Source: Streptomyces sp. 549
Lineage (GTDB): Bacteria > Actinomycetota > Actinomycetes > Streptomycetales > Streptomycetaceae
Direction of reading: 5' to 3'
DNA length: 64,000 nt
Assembly: GCF_030124175.1 (NCBI RefSeq)
Contig: NZ_JASKMT010000011.1
Span: forward strand, 1-64,000
A program made the translations under genes and the position numbers. How positions within the stretch are numbered: the stretch's first letter is position 1; each line of letters starts with the position of its first letter. Shown piece by piece: positions 26,392 through 38,363 of the stretch. Below the pieces are notes generated by a model, which made no database searches, had not been told where the DNA came from, and saw only the letters and a program-made list of their open reading frames with translations.

Positions 26392-27261
26392 TCACGGCTG
26401 GTGCGGCCGGAACAGCCCTTCCTGCACCACCGACACCAGCAGCCGGCCGTCCCGGTCGTAGATCCGGCCGCGGGCGAGGCCCCGGCCACCGGTCGCGATC
26501 GGCGACTCCTGGTCGTAGAGGAACCACTCGTCGGTGCGGAACGGCCGGTGGAACCACATGGCGTGGTCCAGCGAGGCCATGTCGAAGCCGCGCGGGCCCC
26601 ACAGCGGTTCCACCGGCACCCGGACGGCGTCCAGCAGCATCATGTCGCTGGCGTAGGCCAGCGCGCAGGTGTGCACCAACGGGTCGTCCCCCAACGGTCC
26701 GACCGCGCGCATCCACACCGCGCTGCGCGGCTCGGCGTCCTTGACCTCCTCCGGCGTCCAGCGCAGCCGCTCGACGTAGCGGATGTCGAACGGCTGACGC
26801 CGCGCCATCCGCTCCAGGCTCTCCGGAAGGGTGCCCAGATGGTCGCGGATCTCCTCCGCCAGGCTCGGCAGGTCCTCCGGGCCGGGCACCTCGCGCATCG
26901 GCAGCTGGTGCTCGATGCCCGGTTCAGGGGAGTGGAAGGAGGCGGTCAGGTTGAAGATGGTGCGACCCTGCTGCACGGCGACCACCCGTCGGGTGGTGAA
27001 GGAGCGGCCGTCCCGCACCCGTTCCACCTGGTACACGATGGGCACGCCCGGGACCCCGGGCCGCAGGAAGTACGCGTGCAGCGAGTGCACCGGGCGGGTG
27101 CCGTCGGTGGTGCGTCCCGCGGCGACGAGCGCCTGGCCGGCGACCTGGCCGCCGAACACCCGCTGGAGGTGCTCCTGCGGGCTGTCGCCGCGGAAGATGT
27201 TGACGTCGATCTGCTCCAGGTTCAGCAGGTCGATGAGCCGCTCGGCGGGGCTGTCGGACAT
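26392..27261 (-). CDS. tesB: Acyl-CoA thioesterase II
   Basis: A 289-residue double hot-dog thioesterase. It contains QRVFGGQVAGQAL and HSLHAYFLRPG in the first hot-dog and ASLDHAMWFHRPFRTDEW with GRGLARGRIYDRDGRLL in the second. The catalytic Asp is in ASLDHAMW. It hydrolyses medium- and long-chain acyl-CoA in the cytoplasm. It starts 16 bp after the helicase stop on the same strand and is probably cotranscribed with it, without an obvious functional link. Confidence 0.95.
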   Translation of the reverse strand: MSDSPAERLIDLLNLEQIDVNIFRGDSPQEHLQRVFGGQVAGQALVAAGRTTDGTRPVHSLHAYFLRPGVPGVPIVYQVERVRDGRSFTTRRVVAVQQGRTIFNLTASFHSPEPGIEHQLPMREVPGPEDLPSLAEEIRDHLGTLPESLERMARRQPFDIRYVERLRWTPEEVKDAEPRSAVWMRAVGPLGDDPLVHTCALAYASDMMLLDAVRVPVEPLWGPRGFDMASLDHAMWFHRPFRTDEWFLYDQESPIATGGRGLARGRIYDRDGRLLVSVVQEGLFRPHQP

Positions 27262-27277
27262 CGGTGGTGCTCCTTCT

Positions 27278-29791
27278 TCACTGCGGGCCGACAGCGGTGA
27301 CCTTCACCACCGCCCGGCCCTCCTCGTCGGACGCGGTGAGGTCCACCTCGGCCGAGATGCCCCAGTCGTGGTCGTCGCGCGGGTCGGCGAACGTCTGCCG
27401 CACCCGCCACAGCCGGTCCTCGGGAACCTGCTCGATCTGCAGCAGCTTCGGCCCGCGGGCGTCCGGGCCCGTACCCAGCTCTTCGTACTCCTCCCAGTAC
27501 GCGTCGAGCGCCGCCGCCCACGCGTCGGCGTCCCAGCCGGAGTCGGAGTCCAGCTCGCCCAGCTCGCGGACGTTGTCCAGCGCGGCCAGCTCCACCCGCC
27601 GGAACATGGCGTTGCGCACCAGGACCCGGAACGCCCGGGAGTTGGAGGTCACCGGGCGGACGTGGTCGGCGCGCTCCTGGGCCTCCTCCGCGGTCTCCTC
27701 GGCCGGGTTGGCCAGCTGCTCCCACTCGTCCAGCAGGCTGGAGTCGACCTGGCGGACCATCTCGCCGAGCCACTCGACGATGTCCTGGTAGTCCTCCGAC
27801 TTCAGGTCGTCGGGCACGGTGTTCTCCAGCGCCTTGTAGGCACTGGCCAGGTAGCGCAGCACGATGCCCTCGGTGCGGGCCAGCTCGTAGTGGGAGACCA
27901 TCTCGCCGAACGTCATCGCCCGCTCGTACATGTCGCGGATGACGGACTTCGGCGACAGCGGGTGGTCGCCGACCCACGGGTGCGAGGTGCGGTACACGCC
28001 GAAGGCGTGGAACAGCAGCTCCTCCAGCGGCTTGGGGTAGCTGATGTCCATCAGCCGCTCCATGCGCTCCTCGTACTCGATCCCGTCGGCCTTCATCTCC
28101 GCGACGGCCTCGCCCCTGGCCTTGTTCTGCTGGGCGGCGAGGATCTGCCGTGGGTCGTCCAGGGTCGACTCCACCACCGAGACCATGTCGAGCGCGTACG
28201 AGGGGGAGTCCTTGTCGAGCAGCTCGAACGCGGCCAGCGCGAAGGTGGACAGCGGCTGGTTGAGTGCGAAGTTCTCCTGCAGGTCGACCGTCAGCCTGAT
28301 CGACCGGCCCTGCGCGTCGGGCTCCGGCAGGCGCTCCACCACACCGCCGTCCAGCAGCGAGCGGTAGATGGCGATGGCCCGGCGGATGTGCCGCAGCTGG
28401 GACCGGCGGTCCTCGTGGTTGTCCTCCAGCAGGTGCCGCATCGCGGCGAACGCGTCGCCGGGCCGGGCGATGACCGACAGGAGCATGGTGTGGGTCACCC
28501 GGAACCGGGAGGTCAGCGGTTCCGGGTCGGCGGCGATCAGCTTCTCGAAGGTGTTCTCACCCCAGCTGACAAAGCCCTCCGGCGCCTTCTTCCGGACCAC
28601 CTTGCGCCGCTTCTTGGGATCGTCGCCCGCCTTGGCCAGCGCCTTCTCGTTCTCCACCACGTGCTCGGGCGCCTGCGCCACCACCAGGCCGGCCGTGTCG
28701 TAGCCGGCCCGGCCGGCCCGGCCGGCGATCTGGTGGAACTCCCTGGCCCGCAGGGTCCGCACCCGGGTGCCGTCGTACTTGGTGAGCGCCGTGAACAGCA
28801 CCGTGCGGATGGGCACGTTGACGCCCACGCCGAGGGTGTCGGTACCGCAGATGACCTTCAGCAGCCCGGCCTGCGCCAGCCGCTCGACCAGCCGCCGGTA
28901 CTTGGGCAGCATGCCCGCGTGGTGCACGCCGATGCCGTGGCGGACGTAGCGGGACAGGTTGCGGCCGAACGCGGTGGTGAAGCGGAAGTTGCCGATGAGC
29001 GAGGCGATCTCGTCCTTCTCGGCGCGGGTGCACATGTTGATGCTCATCAGCGCCTGGGCCCGCTCCACCGCCTGCGCCTGGGTGAAGTGCACGATGTACA
29101 CCGGCGCCTGGCGGGTCTCCAGCAGCTCGGTCAGCGTCTCGGTGAGCGTGGTCGTGCGGTACTCGTAGCTCAGCGGCACCGGACGGGTGGCCGAGCGGAC
29201 CACGCTGGTCGGCCGCCCGGTGCGGCGGGTCAGGTCCTCCTCGAACCGCGTCATGTCGCCGAGCGTCGCCGACATCAGCACGAACTGCGCCTGCGGCAGT
29301 TCCAGCAGCGGGATCTGCCAGGCCCAACCGCGGTCCGGCTCCGCGTAGAAGTGGAACTCGTCCATGACGACCTGTCCGATGTCGGCGTGCCGCCCGTCGC
29401 GCAGCGCGATGGACGCCAGCACCTCGGCGGTGCAGCAGATGACGGGCGCGTCGGCGTTGACGGAGGCGTCGCCGGTGAGCATGCCGACGTTCTCGGTACC
29501 GAACAGCTTGCACAGGTCGAAGAACTTCTCCGACACCAGCGCCTTGATGGGCGCGGTGTAGAAGGTGACCTTGTCGTGGGCGAGCGCGGCGAAGTGCGCA
29601 CCCGCCGCCACCAGCGACTTCCCCGAGCCGGTGGGCGTCGACAGGATGACGTTCGCCCCCGACACCACCTCGATCAGCGCCTCCTCCTGCGCGGGGTACA
29701 GGGTGATGCCGCGCTCCTCCGCCCAGGAGGAGAAGGCGTCGAAGAGGGCGTCGGGGTCGGGGGCTGCCGGCAGCTGATCGATAAGCGTCAC
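27278..29791 (-). CDS. Ski2-like DExH helicase with DUF3516 tail
   Basis: About 837 residues. Motif I STPTGSGKS, Ia TAPIKALVSEKF, motif II MDEFHFYAEPDRG (DEFH), III LMSATLGDM, V GTDTLGVGVNVP and VI HQIAGRAGRAGYD give an SF2 Ski2-like core in the first half. The C-terminal part (SYPKPLEELLFHAFGVYR, HPWVGDHPLSPKSV, LRYLASAYKALEN, then VELAALDNVRELGELD) is the actinobacterial DUF3516 type. GTG at 29791 gives the family-like start TLIDQLP; the ribosome-binding site is weak. Cytoplasmic; probably RNA metabolism, but the substrate is unknown. Confidence 0.93.
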   Translation of the reverse strand: MTLIDQLPAAPDPDALFDAFSSWAEERGITLYPAQEEALIEVVSGANVILSTPTGSGKSLVAAGAHFAALAHDKVTFYTAPIKALVSEKFFDLCKLFGTENVGMLTGDASVNADAPVICCTAEVLASIALRDGRHADIGQVVMDEFHFYAEPDRGWAWQIPLLELPQAQFVLMSATLGDMTRFEEDLTRRTGRPTSVVRSATRPVPLSYEYRTTTLTETLTELLETRQAPVYIVHFTQAQAVERAQALMSINMCTRAEKDEIASLIGNFRFTTAFGRNLSRYVRHGIGVHHAGMLPKYRRLVERLAQAGLLKVICGTDTLGVGVNVPIRTVLFTALTKYDGTRVRTLRAREFHQIAGRAGRAGYDTAGLVVAQAPEHVVENEKALAKAGDDPKKRRKVVRKKAPEGFVSWGENTFEKLIAADPEPLTSRFRVTHTMLLSVIARPGDAFAAMRHLLEDNHEDRRSQLRHIRRAIAIYRSLLDGGVVERLPEPDAQGRSIRLTVDLQENFALNQPLSTFALAAFELLDKDSPSYALDMVSVVESTLDDPRQILAAQQNKARGEAVAEMKADGIEYEERMERLMDISYPKPLEELLFHAFGVYRTSHPWVGDHPLSPKSVIRDMYERAMTFGEMVSHYELARTEGIVLRYLASAYKALENTVPDDLKSEDYQDIVEWLGEMVRQVDSSLLDEWEQLANPAEETAEEAQERADHVRPVTSNSRAFRVLVRNAMFRRVELAALDNVRELGELDSDSGWDADAWAAALDAYWEEYEELGTGPDARGPKLLQIEQVPEDRLWRVRQTFADPRDDHDWGISAEVDLTASDEEGRAVVKVTAVGPQ

Positions 29792-29921
29792 GCCCCCATA
29801 CTGCCCTCCCCGGACGGCAACGGGGGAACCGACCGCCACGGGCAAGATCATGTGGGGCTACGCTGTGCCGCCTGGCGGGCGAGCGCCGGACCGAACTGCA
29901 CAGCGATGGGGTGGGGCACAC

Positions 29922-30716
29922 ATGATGGGACCGGCGCATTCACTGTCGGGGGCCGCGGCCTGGCTGGGGGTGGGCGCGGGAGCCGCGGCCCTCGGCCACG
30001 CGATGCCCTGGCCGGTGCTGGCGGCGGGCGCGCTGATCTGCGCCGGGGCGGCGCTCGCCCCCGACCTGGACCACAAGTCGGCGACCATCTCCCGTGCGTT
30101 CGGCCCGTTCTCCCGCGCCCTGTGCGGAGTGATCGACAAGCTGTCGACGGCCGTGTTCAACGCGACCCGCGCCAAGGGCGAGCGCAAGCGCTCCGGCGGT
30201 CACCGCACACTCACCCACACCTGGCTGTGGGCGCTGATGGTCGGCGCGGGTTTCTCCGCGGCCGCCGTCGCCGGAGGCCGCTGGGCGGTGCTGGCGATCC
30301 TCTTCGTGCACATGGTGCTCGCCGTCGAAGGACTGCTGTGGCGTATGGCCCGGGTCTCCAGCGACGTCCTGGTGTGGCTGCTCGGCGCGACCAGCGCCTG
30401 GATCCTGGCGGGCATCCTCGACCAGCCGGGCAACGGCGCCGACTGGCTGTTCACCGCTCCGGGCCAGGAGTACCTGTGGCTGGGCCTGCCCATCGTGCTG
30501 GGTGCGCTGGTCCACGACATCGGGGACTCGATCACCATCTCCGGCTGCCCGGTGCTGTGGCCCGTCCCCATAGCGGGCAAGCGGTGGTACCCGCTGGGCA
30601 CGCCGCGCTTCATGCGGTTCCGGGCGGGGGCCTGGGTGGAGATGAAGCTGCTGATGCCGCTGTTCGCGCTGGCCGGCACGGCCAGCACCCTGTACGCCCT
30701 CGGCGTCGTCGGCTGA
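29922..30716 (+). CDS. YdjM-like membrane-bound metal-dependent hydrolase
   Basis: A 264-residue polytopic membrane protein. Metal-ligand motifs are LAPDLDHKSAT near residue 45, GHRTLTHTWLW near 93 and VHDIGDSIT near 200, the YdjM/LexA-regulated DUF457 pattern. Hydrophobic segments occupy most of residues 5-45 and 95-190. ATG at 29922 is chosen; there is only a weak GGGG upstream. It is divergent from the Ski2-like helicase. The physiological substrate is unknown. Confidence 0.88.
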   Translation: MMGPAHSLSGAAAWLGVGAGAAALGHAMPWPVLAAGALICAGAALAPDLDHKSATISRAFGPFSRALCGVIDKLSTAVFNATRAKGERKRSGGHRTLTHTWLWALMVGAGFSAAAVAGGRWAVLAILFVHMVLAVEGLLWRMARVSSDVLVWLLGATSAWILAGILDQPGNGADWLFTAPGQEYLWLGLPIVLGALVHDIGDSITISGCPVLWPVPIAGKRWYPLGTPRFMRFRAGAWVEMKLLMPLFALAGTASTLYALGVVG

Positions 30717-30746
30717 CTCCCGGACCGGCGGCCCCGTCCCGGGCAG

Positions 30747-30805
30747 CCCGGCCGGCCCCGGCACCCCGTACCCGCGGGTGCGGGCCGGGGGCCGGGCCGG
30801 CCGGG
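30747..30805. terminator. Nested hairpin between convergent genes
   Basis: CCCGGCCGGCCC at 30747-30758 pairs with GGGCCGGCCGGG at 30794-30805; an inner GCACCC/GGGTGC pair (30761-30766 and 30776-30781) strengthens it. It lies between the YdjM-like gene and the ABC exporter gene. Confidence 0.7.
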
Positions 30806-30809
30806 TGTG

Positions 30810-32590
30810 TCATCCGTGCCAGGACCGCCACAGGGCCGCGTAGGCGCCGTCGGCCGCCACCAGCTCGTCGTGGCTGCCGAGTTCGGTGATGCGGCCGTCC
30901 TCCACCACGGCGATCACGTCGGCGTCGTGCGCGGTGTGCAGGCGGTGGGCGATCGCCACCACCGTGCGCCCTTCCAGCACCTGGCCCAGTGACCGCTCCA
31001 GGTGCCGGGCCGCCCGCGGATCGAGCAGCGACGTCGCCTCGTCCAGCACCAGGGTGTGCGGGTCGGCCAGCACGAGCCGGGCCAGGGCGATCTGCTGGGC
31101 CTGGGCGGGGCTGACCACCAGCCCGCCCGAGCCGACCTCGCTGTCCAGGCCGTCGTCCAGCGTCCGCGCCCAGCTGTCGGCGTCCACCGCGGCGAGTGCC
31201 GCCCACAGCTCGGCGTCCGTCGCGTCCGAACGGGCCAGCAGCAGGTTGTCGCGCAGCGCGCCCACGAACACGTGGTGCTCCTGGTTGACCAGTGCCACAT
31301 GCTCGCGGACCCGCTCGGTCGGCATTCGGCCCAGGTCCGCGCCGCCCAGCGTCACGCTGCCGCGCCGCGGCGAGTAGATGCCGGCGAGCAGCCTGCCCAG
31401 AGTCGACTTGCCCGCGCCCGACGGGCCGACGAGGGCCACCCGGGACCCCGGGCGCACCGCGAGCGTCACGCCGTGCAGGACGTCGGTGCCCTCCAGGTAG
31501 CCGAACCGGACCGCGTCGGCGTCCAGATGCAGCCCGTCCGGCGACAGCCCGCTCTCGCCGCTGTCCGGCTCGATCTCCCGCACGCCCACGAGCCGGGCCA
31601 AAGACACGTGGGCCACCTGGAGTTCGTCGTACCAGCGCAGGATCAGACCGAGCGGCTCCACCAGCATCTGCGCGAGCAGCGCGCCCGTCGTCAGCTGCCC
31701 CACGCTGATCCAGCCCTGGAGCACGAAGACCCCGCCGAGCACCAGCACCGCGCCCAGGATCAGCACGTGGGTGGCGTTGATGACCGGGAAGATGACGCTG
31801 CGCAGCCACAGCGTGTACCGCTCCCAGGCCACCCACTCGGTGATCCGCCGCTCCGACAACTCCACCCGGCGCGGGCCCAGCCGGTGTACCTCGACGGTGC
31901 GTCCGGCGTCGACGGTCTCGGCCAGCGCGGCGGCGACCGCCGCGTAGCCGGCGGCCTCGGAGCGGTACGCGGACGGGGCCCGCCGGTAGTACCAGCGGCA
32001 GCCGATCACCAGCACCGGCGCGGCGACCACCACGGCCAGCGCGAGCGGCGGCGCGGTGAGGGTGAGCGCGCCGATCAGCAGCCCGGCCCACACCACACCG
32101 ATCGCCAGCTGCGGCACCGCCTCGCGCATGGCGCCGGCGAGCCGGTCGATGTCGGTGGTGATGCGCGACAGCAGGTCGCCGGTTCCGGCGCGTTCCAGAA
32201 CGCCGGGCGGCAGGCCGACCGAGCGGACCAGGAAGTCCTCCCGCAGGTCGGCCAGCATGCGCTCGCCCAGCATCGCCCCGCGCAGCCGGACCAGCCTGAC
32301 GAAGAATGTCTGCACGACCAGGGCGGCGGCGAACAGCACGAGGACCCTGGCCAGCGGCAGGTCCTCACCGGCGCCGTCGGCGAGGTCCTGCACCAACCCG
32401 CCCAGCAGGTAGGGGCCGACCATCGACGCCAGTACGGCGACGGTGTTCACCGCGACCAGCACGGTGAACGCCCGGCGGTGCCGCCTGACGAGCTGCCGCA
32501 CGTACGTGCGCACCGTCGCCGGGGAGCCCACGGGCAGGGTGGTGGCGGACTCCGGCGCGGCCGGGTCGTACGCCGGAGGTGCGACGCCGA

Positions 32591-32594
<4 letters not shown>
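30810..32594 (-). CDS. ABC exporter half-transporter, subunit with intact Walker A
   Basis: A 594-residue type IV ABC exporter half (six-helix membrane domain, residues 30-320, then ATPase). Walker A is VGPSGAGKST; Walker B is LVLDEATSLLD; H-loop IAHRLHT. The signature is degenerate: VVSPAQAQQIALAR in place of LSGGQ. It pairs with the upstream subunit, which has the opposite defects, so the dimer should have one canonical and one dead ATP site. The ATG overlaps the upstream stop by four bases (ATGA). Substrate unknown; typical for drug, lipid or peptide export. Confidence 0.93.
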
Positions 32595-34465
<1,871 letters not shown>

Positions 34466-34634
34466 GACGTCCAGAGCGGTCTCGATGGCGGACGGGGGGA
34501 GCGGCCGGTGGCCGGGAGAGGGCGCAGATCGGCCAGCCAAGGCTTTCCGGACGCGGCGAATAAGGCAACGGGTTTTTGCCGGTCGGGGGCAGGTTCCGGC
34601 CGCCTGTCCGGGCCCGCGGTGCGAGGATGGCGCA

Positions 34635-35387
34635 ATGGCCATGGGCAGGCTCGTCCTCCGGCGCCGGGCGGCGGTCGCCCCGGCCTCCCTGCTTGTCCTG
34701 CTCTTCGCCGGCTGCGCGTCACCGCCGCCCGCCGGGCCCGCCCCGCCCGCGACCGCCTCCCCGTCCGCTGCCGGCGGTCGGTCCCCGCAGCGGACGGCCG
34801 GGCTCACCGGTGTGGGTGAACGACTCGCCGCGCGCATCCCCGCCTCCACCCGGCAGGTGGTCCTGGTGCGCGGGCAGGACACGGACTCGGCGCGGGCGGT
34901 GGCCGAGCTGTGGCAGCGGGTCGACGACGGCGGCGCGCCGCGGTGGTGGCGTGCGGAGCGCTGGCCCGCGCACAACGGCAGACGCGGCTGGACCGAGCAC
35001 CACCGGGAGGGCGACCGGCGCAGCCCCGCGGGGGTGTTCACGCTCTCCGACGCGGGCGGTCTGCTGCCCGACCCGGGCGCGCGGCTGCCGTACACCGAGT
35101 CGGCGGCCTTCACCACACCGCCGTACTGGCCGAAGACCCACCGCCATGACTTCGACCATGTGATCGCCGTCGACTACAACCGGGTCCGCGGCACCTCGCC
35201 GGCCGATCCCACCCGCCCGGAGGGCCGGGCCGCGGGCGGCGGCATCTGGCTGCATCTCGACCATGTAAGCGGGACGTCCGGCTGCGTGGGTCTGCCGAAG
35301 TCGGCGATGCGCACCCTGCTCACCACCCTTGACCCGGCACGGCACCCGGTGGCGGTGATGGGGGACCGAACGTTCCTCCGCCGCTGA
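34635..35387 (+). CDS. Lipoprotein with L,D-transpeptidase-like (YkuD) domain
   Basis: A 250-residue lipoprotein. The signal peptide ends in lipobox LFAGC near residue 27, then comes a Pro/Ala linker. The C-terminal half has the YkuD signature: HRHDFDHVIAVDYN, then GGGIWLHLD and SGTSGCVGLPKSAM with the catalytic Cys in SGCVG. YkuD enzymes make 3-3 cross-links in peptidoglycan or anchor proteins; the extended N-terminal spacing and GVFTLSDAGG segment fit a YafK-like or L,D-transpeptidase-like branch. ATG at 34635 follows GAGGA; a second in-frame ATG is at 34641. Divergent from the ABC exporter pair. Confidence 0.85.
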   Translation: MAMGRLVLRRRAAVAPASLLVLLFAGCASPPPAGPAPPATASPSAAGGRSPQRTAGLTGVGERLAARIPASTRQVVLVRGQDTDSARAVAELWQRVDDGGAPRWWRAERWPAHNGRRGWTEHHREGDRRSPAGVFTLSDAGGLLPDPGARLPYTESAAFTTPPYWPKTHRHDFDHVIAVDYNRVRGTSPADPTRPEGRAAGGGIWLHLDHVSGTSGCVGLPKSAMRTLLTTLDPARHPVAVMGDRTFLRR

Positions 35388-35426
35388 CCCCGACGCGTCG
35401 GGGCGCGGGCCGCGTCGAGCACCGCG

Positions 35427-35885
35427 TCAGCGGGTCCGGCCCCCGGGCGGGTCGGGGTGGCCGGGCGGGGCCAAGGGGGCGAGGAGTGCGCCCAGTTGGG
35501 TGCGCTGCTCCTCGGTGAGCGGTGCCAGTAGTTCCTCGGCGGCCTCGCGGCGGGCCCGGCGCAGCCGGCCGAGCAGCGCGCGGCCGTCCTCGGTCAGCTC
35601 GATGCGCGTCACCCGCCGGCTGGCCGGGTCGGCCACCCGGCGTACCGCGTCCCGCTGCTCCAGGCCGTCGACGAGTGTGGTCACCGCGCGCGGCACGACG
35701 TCCAGGCGCTGTGCGAGGTCCGCCATGCGCGGGGGCTCCGGGCAGTGCGAGAGGGTGCGCAGCAGCCGGGCCTGCGCCGGGGTGACGCCGATCGGCTCCA
35801 ACTGCCGGCGCTGGGCGCGGTGCAGCCGCCGCGTCAGGTGGATGAGCTGGTCGGCGAGGGAACCGGAGGGATCGGCGGGAACCAT
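35427..35885 (-). CDS. MarR-family transcriptional regulator
   Basis: A 152-residue winged-helix protein: dimerisation helix LADQLIHLTRRLHRAQRR, recognition part MADLAQRLDVVPRAVTTLVDGLEQ and wing DPASRRVTRIELTEDGRALL. It is divergent from an ABC exporter gene with a 126-bp shared region, the usual layout for a repressor that controls a drug exporter. The ligand is unknown. ATG at 35885. Confidence 0.93.
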   Translation of the reverse strand: MVPADPSGSLADQLIHLTRRLHRAQRRQLEPIGVTPAQARLLRTLSHCPEPPRMADLAQRLDVVPRAVTTLVDGLEQRDAVRRVADPASRRVTRIELTEDGRALLGRLRRARREAAEELLAPLTEEQRTQLGALLAPLAPPGHPDPPGGRTR

Positions 35886-36011
35886 GGGGCCGAGCGTAAC
35901 AGGACAAGGTTCATTGTGAGTATAGGTAACAGTCGGCTACCCTTGCCGACGAGCCGTCCGTCCACCGGGCCGCCCACCACCGCCGGATCCCGTCCCGAAC
36001 CGCAGGAGCCC
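35886..36011. promoter_or_regulatory. Divergent marR/ABC exporter control region
   Basis: The most AT-rich part is 35892-35945. TTGTGA (35914-35919) and TACCCT (35938-35943) 18 bases apart could be the exporter promoter. GTAACAG occurs twice (35896-35902 and 35926-35932), 30 bp apart, flanking the -35 region, and could be regulator contacts. Function is inferred from position only. Confidence 0.35.
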
Positions 36012-37862
36012 ATGCATTCCGACGAACCACGCTGGACACCACCCGCCCCCCGCCCCACCGAGCCCGTCGAGCTGCGCCGCATCGTGCGGCTGTTCCGCCC
36101 CTACCGGGGGCGGCTGCTCGTGGTCGGGCTGCTGGTGGCCGCGGCGTCACTGGTCGGTGTCGCCTCGCCGTTCCTGCTGCGCGAGATCCTCGACGTGGCG
36201 ATCCCCGAGCAGCGCACCGGCCTGCTGACCCTGCTGGCACTCGGCATGATCGCCACCGCCGTGCTCACCAGCGTATTCGGCGTGCTCCAGACGCTGATCT
36301 CGACCACCGTCGGCCAGCGGGTCATGCACGACCTGCGCACCGGCGTCTACGCGCGCCTCCAGCAGATGCCGCTGGCCTTCTTCACCCGGACCCGCACCGG
36401 CGAGGTGCAGTCCCGCATCGCCAACGACATCGGCAGCATGCAGGCCACCGTCACCTCCACCGCCACCTCGCTCGTCTCCAACAGCACCAGCGTGGTGGCG
36501 ACCGTCGTGGCCATGCTGGCGCTGGACTGGCGGCTGACACTCGTCTCCCTGGCGCTGCTGCCGCTGTTCGTGTGGATCAGCCGCCGGGTCGGTCGGGAAC
36601 GCAAGCGCATCACCGGCGAACGGCAGAGGCAGATGGCCTCGATGGCGGCGATGGTCACCGAGTCGCTGTCCGTCAGCGGCATCCTGCTGGGCCGCACCAT
36701 GGGGCGGGCCGACTCGCTCACCGCCGACTTCAGCGGCGAGTCGGAGCGGCTGGCCGGTCTGGAGATCCGCTCCAGCATGGCCGGGCGCTGGCGGATGGCG
36801 ACCATCGGCATCATCATGGCGGCCATCCCGGCCGTGCTGTACTGGGCGGCCGGACTCATGCTCCAGGTGGGCGGCCCGGCCCTGTCGATCGGCACGCTCG
36901 TCGCGTTCGTCACCCTCCAGCAGGGCCTGCTGCGGCCCGCGGTGTCGCTGCTCAACACCGGCGTCGACATCCAGGCGTCCCTGGCCCTGTTCCAGCGCAT
37001 CTTCGAGTACCTCGACCTTCGCGTGGACATCACCGAACGGACCGACCCGGTCCGCCTGGAGAAGGTGCGCGGTGAGGTCCGCTTCGAGAACGTCACCTTC
37101 TCCTACGAGCCGGGCGGACCGCCCGCGCTCAGCGGCATCGACCTGACCGTGCCCGCGGGCTCCAGCCTGGCCGTGGTGGGCGCGACCGGCTCCGGCAAGA
37201 GCACCCTCAGCTACCTCGTTCCGCGGCTGTACGACGTCACCGGGGGCCGCGTCACGCTGGACGGCGTCGACGTGCGGGACCTCGGCTTCGACTCGCTGGC
37301 GGCAGCGGTGGGTGTCGTCTCCCAGGAGACCTACCTCTTCCACGCCTCGGTGGCGGACAACCTGCGGTTCGCCAAGCCGGGTGCCGACGACGAGGAGATC
37401 ATCGCCGCCGCCAGGACGGCGCAGATCCACGACCACATCCAGTCGCTGCCAGAGGGCTACGACACCCTGGTCGGGGAACGCGGCTACCGGTTCTCCGGTG
37501 GCGAGAAGCAGCGCCTGGCCATCGCCCGCACCATCCTGCGCGACCCGCCGGTGCTCATTCTCGACGAGGCGACCAGCGCCCTGGACACCCGCACCGAGCA
37601 GGCCGTGCAGCGCGCGGTGGACGAGCTCTCCGCCGGCCGCACCACACTCACCATCGCGCACCGCCTCTCCACCGTGCGCGACGCCGACCAGATCGTGGTG
37701 CTCGACGGCGGGCAGATCGCCGAACGCGGCACCCACAGCGCGCTGCTGGCCCTGGACGGCCGTTACGCGGCGCTGATCCGCCGCGACGCCGTCAGCGGCC
37801 CGGACGCCGGCTCCGAACCGCGCGGCGACCGGCTGTGGAAGCCGGCCGACGTCCCCTCCTGA
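36012..37862 (+). CDS. ABC exporter half-transporter (multidrug type)
   Basis: A 616-residue full-length half-exporter. Six membrane helices lie within residues 30-320; the ATPase has Walker A VGATGSGKST, Q-loop VSQETYLF, signature FSGGEKQRLAIAR, Walker B VLILDEATSALD and H-loop IAHRLST. All ATPase motifs are intact, so it can act as a homodimer, unlike the split exporter upstream. ATG at 36012 follows CAGGAG. Divergent from the MarR gene, which probably represses it. Substrate unknown. Confidence 0.93.
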   Translation: MHSDEPRWTPPAPRPTEPVELRRIVRLFRPYRGRLLVVGLLVAAASLVGVASPFLLREILDVAIPEQRTGLLTLLALGMIATAVLTSVFGVLQTLISTTVGQRVMHDLRTGVYARLQQMPLAFFTRTRTGEVQSRIANDIGSMQATVTSTATSLVSNSTSVVATVVAMLALDWRLTLVSLALLPLFVWISRRVGRERKRITGERQRQMASMAAMVTESLSVSGILLGRTMGRADSLTADFSGESERLAGLEIRSSMAGRWRMATIGIIMAAIPAVLYWAAGLMLQVGGPALSIGTLVAFVTLQQGLLRPAVSLLNTGVDIQASLALFQRIFEYLDLRVDITERTDPVRLEKVRGEVRFENVTFSYEPGGPPALSGIDLTVPAGSSLAVVGATGSGKSTLSYLVPRLYDVTGGRVTLDGVDVRDLGFDSLAAAVGVVSQETYLFHASVADNLRFAKPGADDEEIIAAARTAQIHDHIQSLPEGYDTLVGERGYRFSGGEKQRLAIARTILRDPPVLILDEATSALDTRTEQAVQRAVDELSAGRTTLTIAHRLSTVRDADQIVVLDGGQIAERGTHSALLALDGRYAALIRRDAVSGPDAGSEPRGDRLWKPADVPS

Positions 37863-37920
37863 CGGCATCGCCCGGCCGCCGCCGGGACGGGCTGCCCGGG
37901 TGCGCCCCAGCAGGGGCCCG

Positions 37921-38322
37921 TCACCGCAGCACGCCCTCCGCGCGCAGGTCGTCGAAGACCAGCCGGTCGACGGGCGCGGTGCGGTCGCGGTCCGCGTAGC
38001 CCAGCCAGCGGACCTCCTCGATCTCACCGCTGGGCACCGGCACGCCGCGGTGGTCGGCTGTGTAGCAGGCCATGCGCACCACGGCCCCGGCGCCGTGCCC
38101 GTCGGCGGGCGCCTCGTACGTGCCGTAGTGGCGGGCACTGAGCGGCCGCAGGGCCACTGCCAGCTCCTCCTCGGTCTCGCGCAGCAGCGTCTGCACGTCG
38201 CTCTCACCCGAGTGGCGCTTGCCGCCGGGGATGTAGAACAGCTCCCTGCCCCGGGTGCGCGTGCCCAGGATGCGCCCCTCGTGCAGCACGATCCACGCGA
38301 CCGTGTCGATGACCACCGGCAA
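37921..38322 (-). CDS. Nudix hydrolase
   Basis: A 133-residue Nudix protein. The Nudix box runs GGKRHSGESDVQTLLRETEEEL, fitting Gx5Ex7REUxEExGU with a final variation (EELAV instead of EExGU). The start is taken as TTG at 38322 because GGAG lies seven bases upstream; GTG two codons later is an alternative. Substrate class cannot be deduced. It is followed upstream by the VOC gene on the same strand, 41 bp away, so probably one operon. Confidence 0.9.
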   Translation of the reverse strand: MPVVIDTVAWIVLHEGRILGTRTRGRELFYIPGGKRHSGESDVQTLLRETEEELAVALRPLSARHYGTYEAPADGHGAGAVVRMACYTADHRGVPVPSGEIEEVRWLGYADRDRTAPVDRLVFDDLRAEGVLR

Positions 38323-38363
38323 AGCCGTGCTCCTTCACAGACGAACCGCCGCAGGCGGGCGGT

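Noticed and set aside
26831-30889. A 1352-codon open frame on plus across the thioesterase and helicase genes
   Set aside because: It is antisense to two genes with clear family motifs; the composition is that of a GC-driven shadow.
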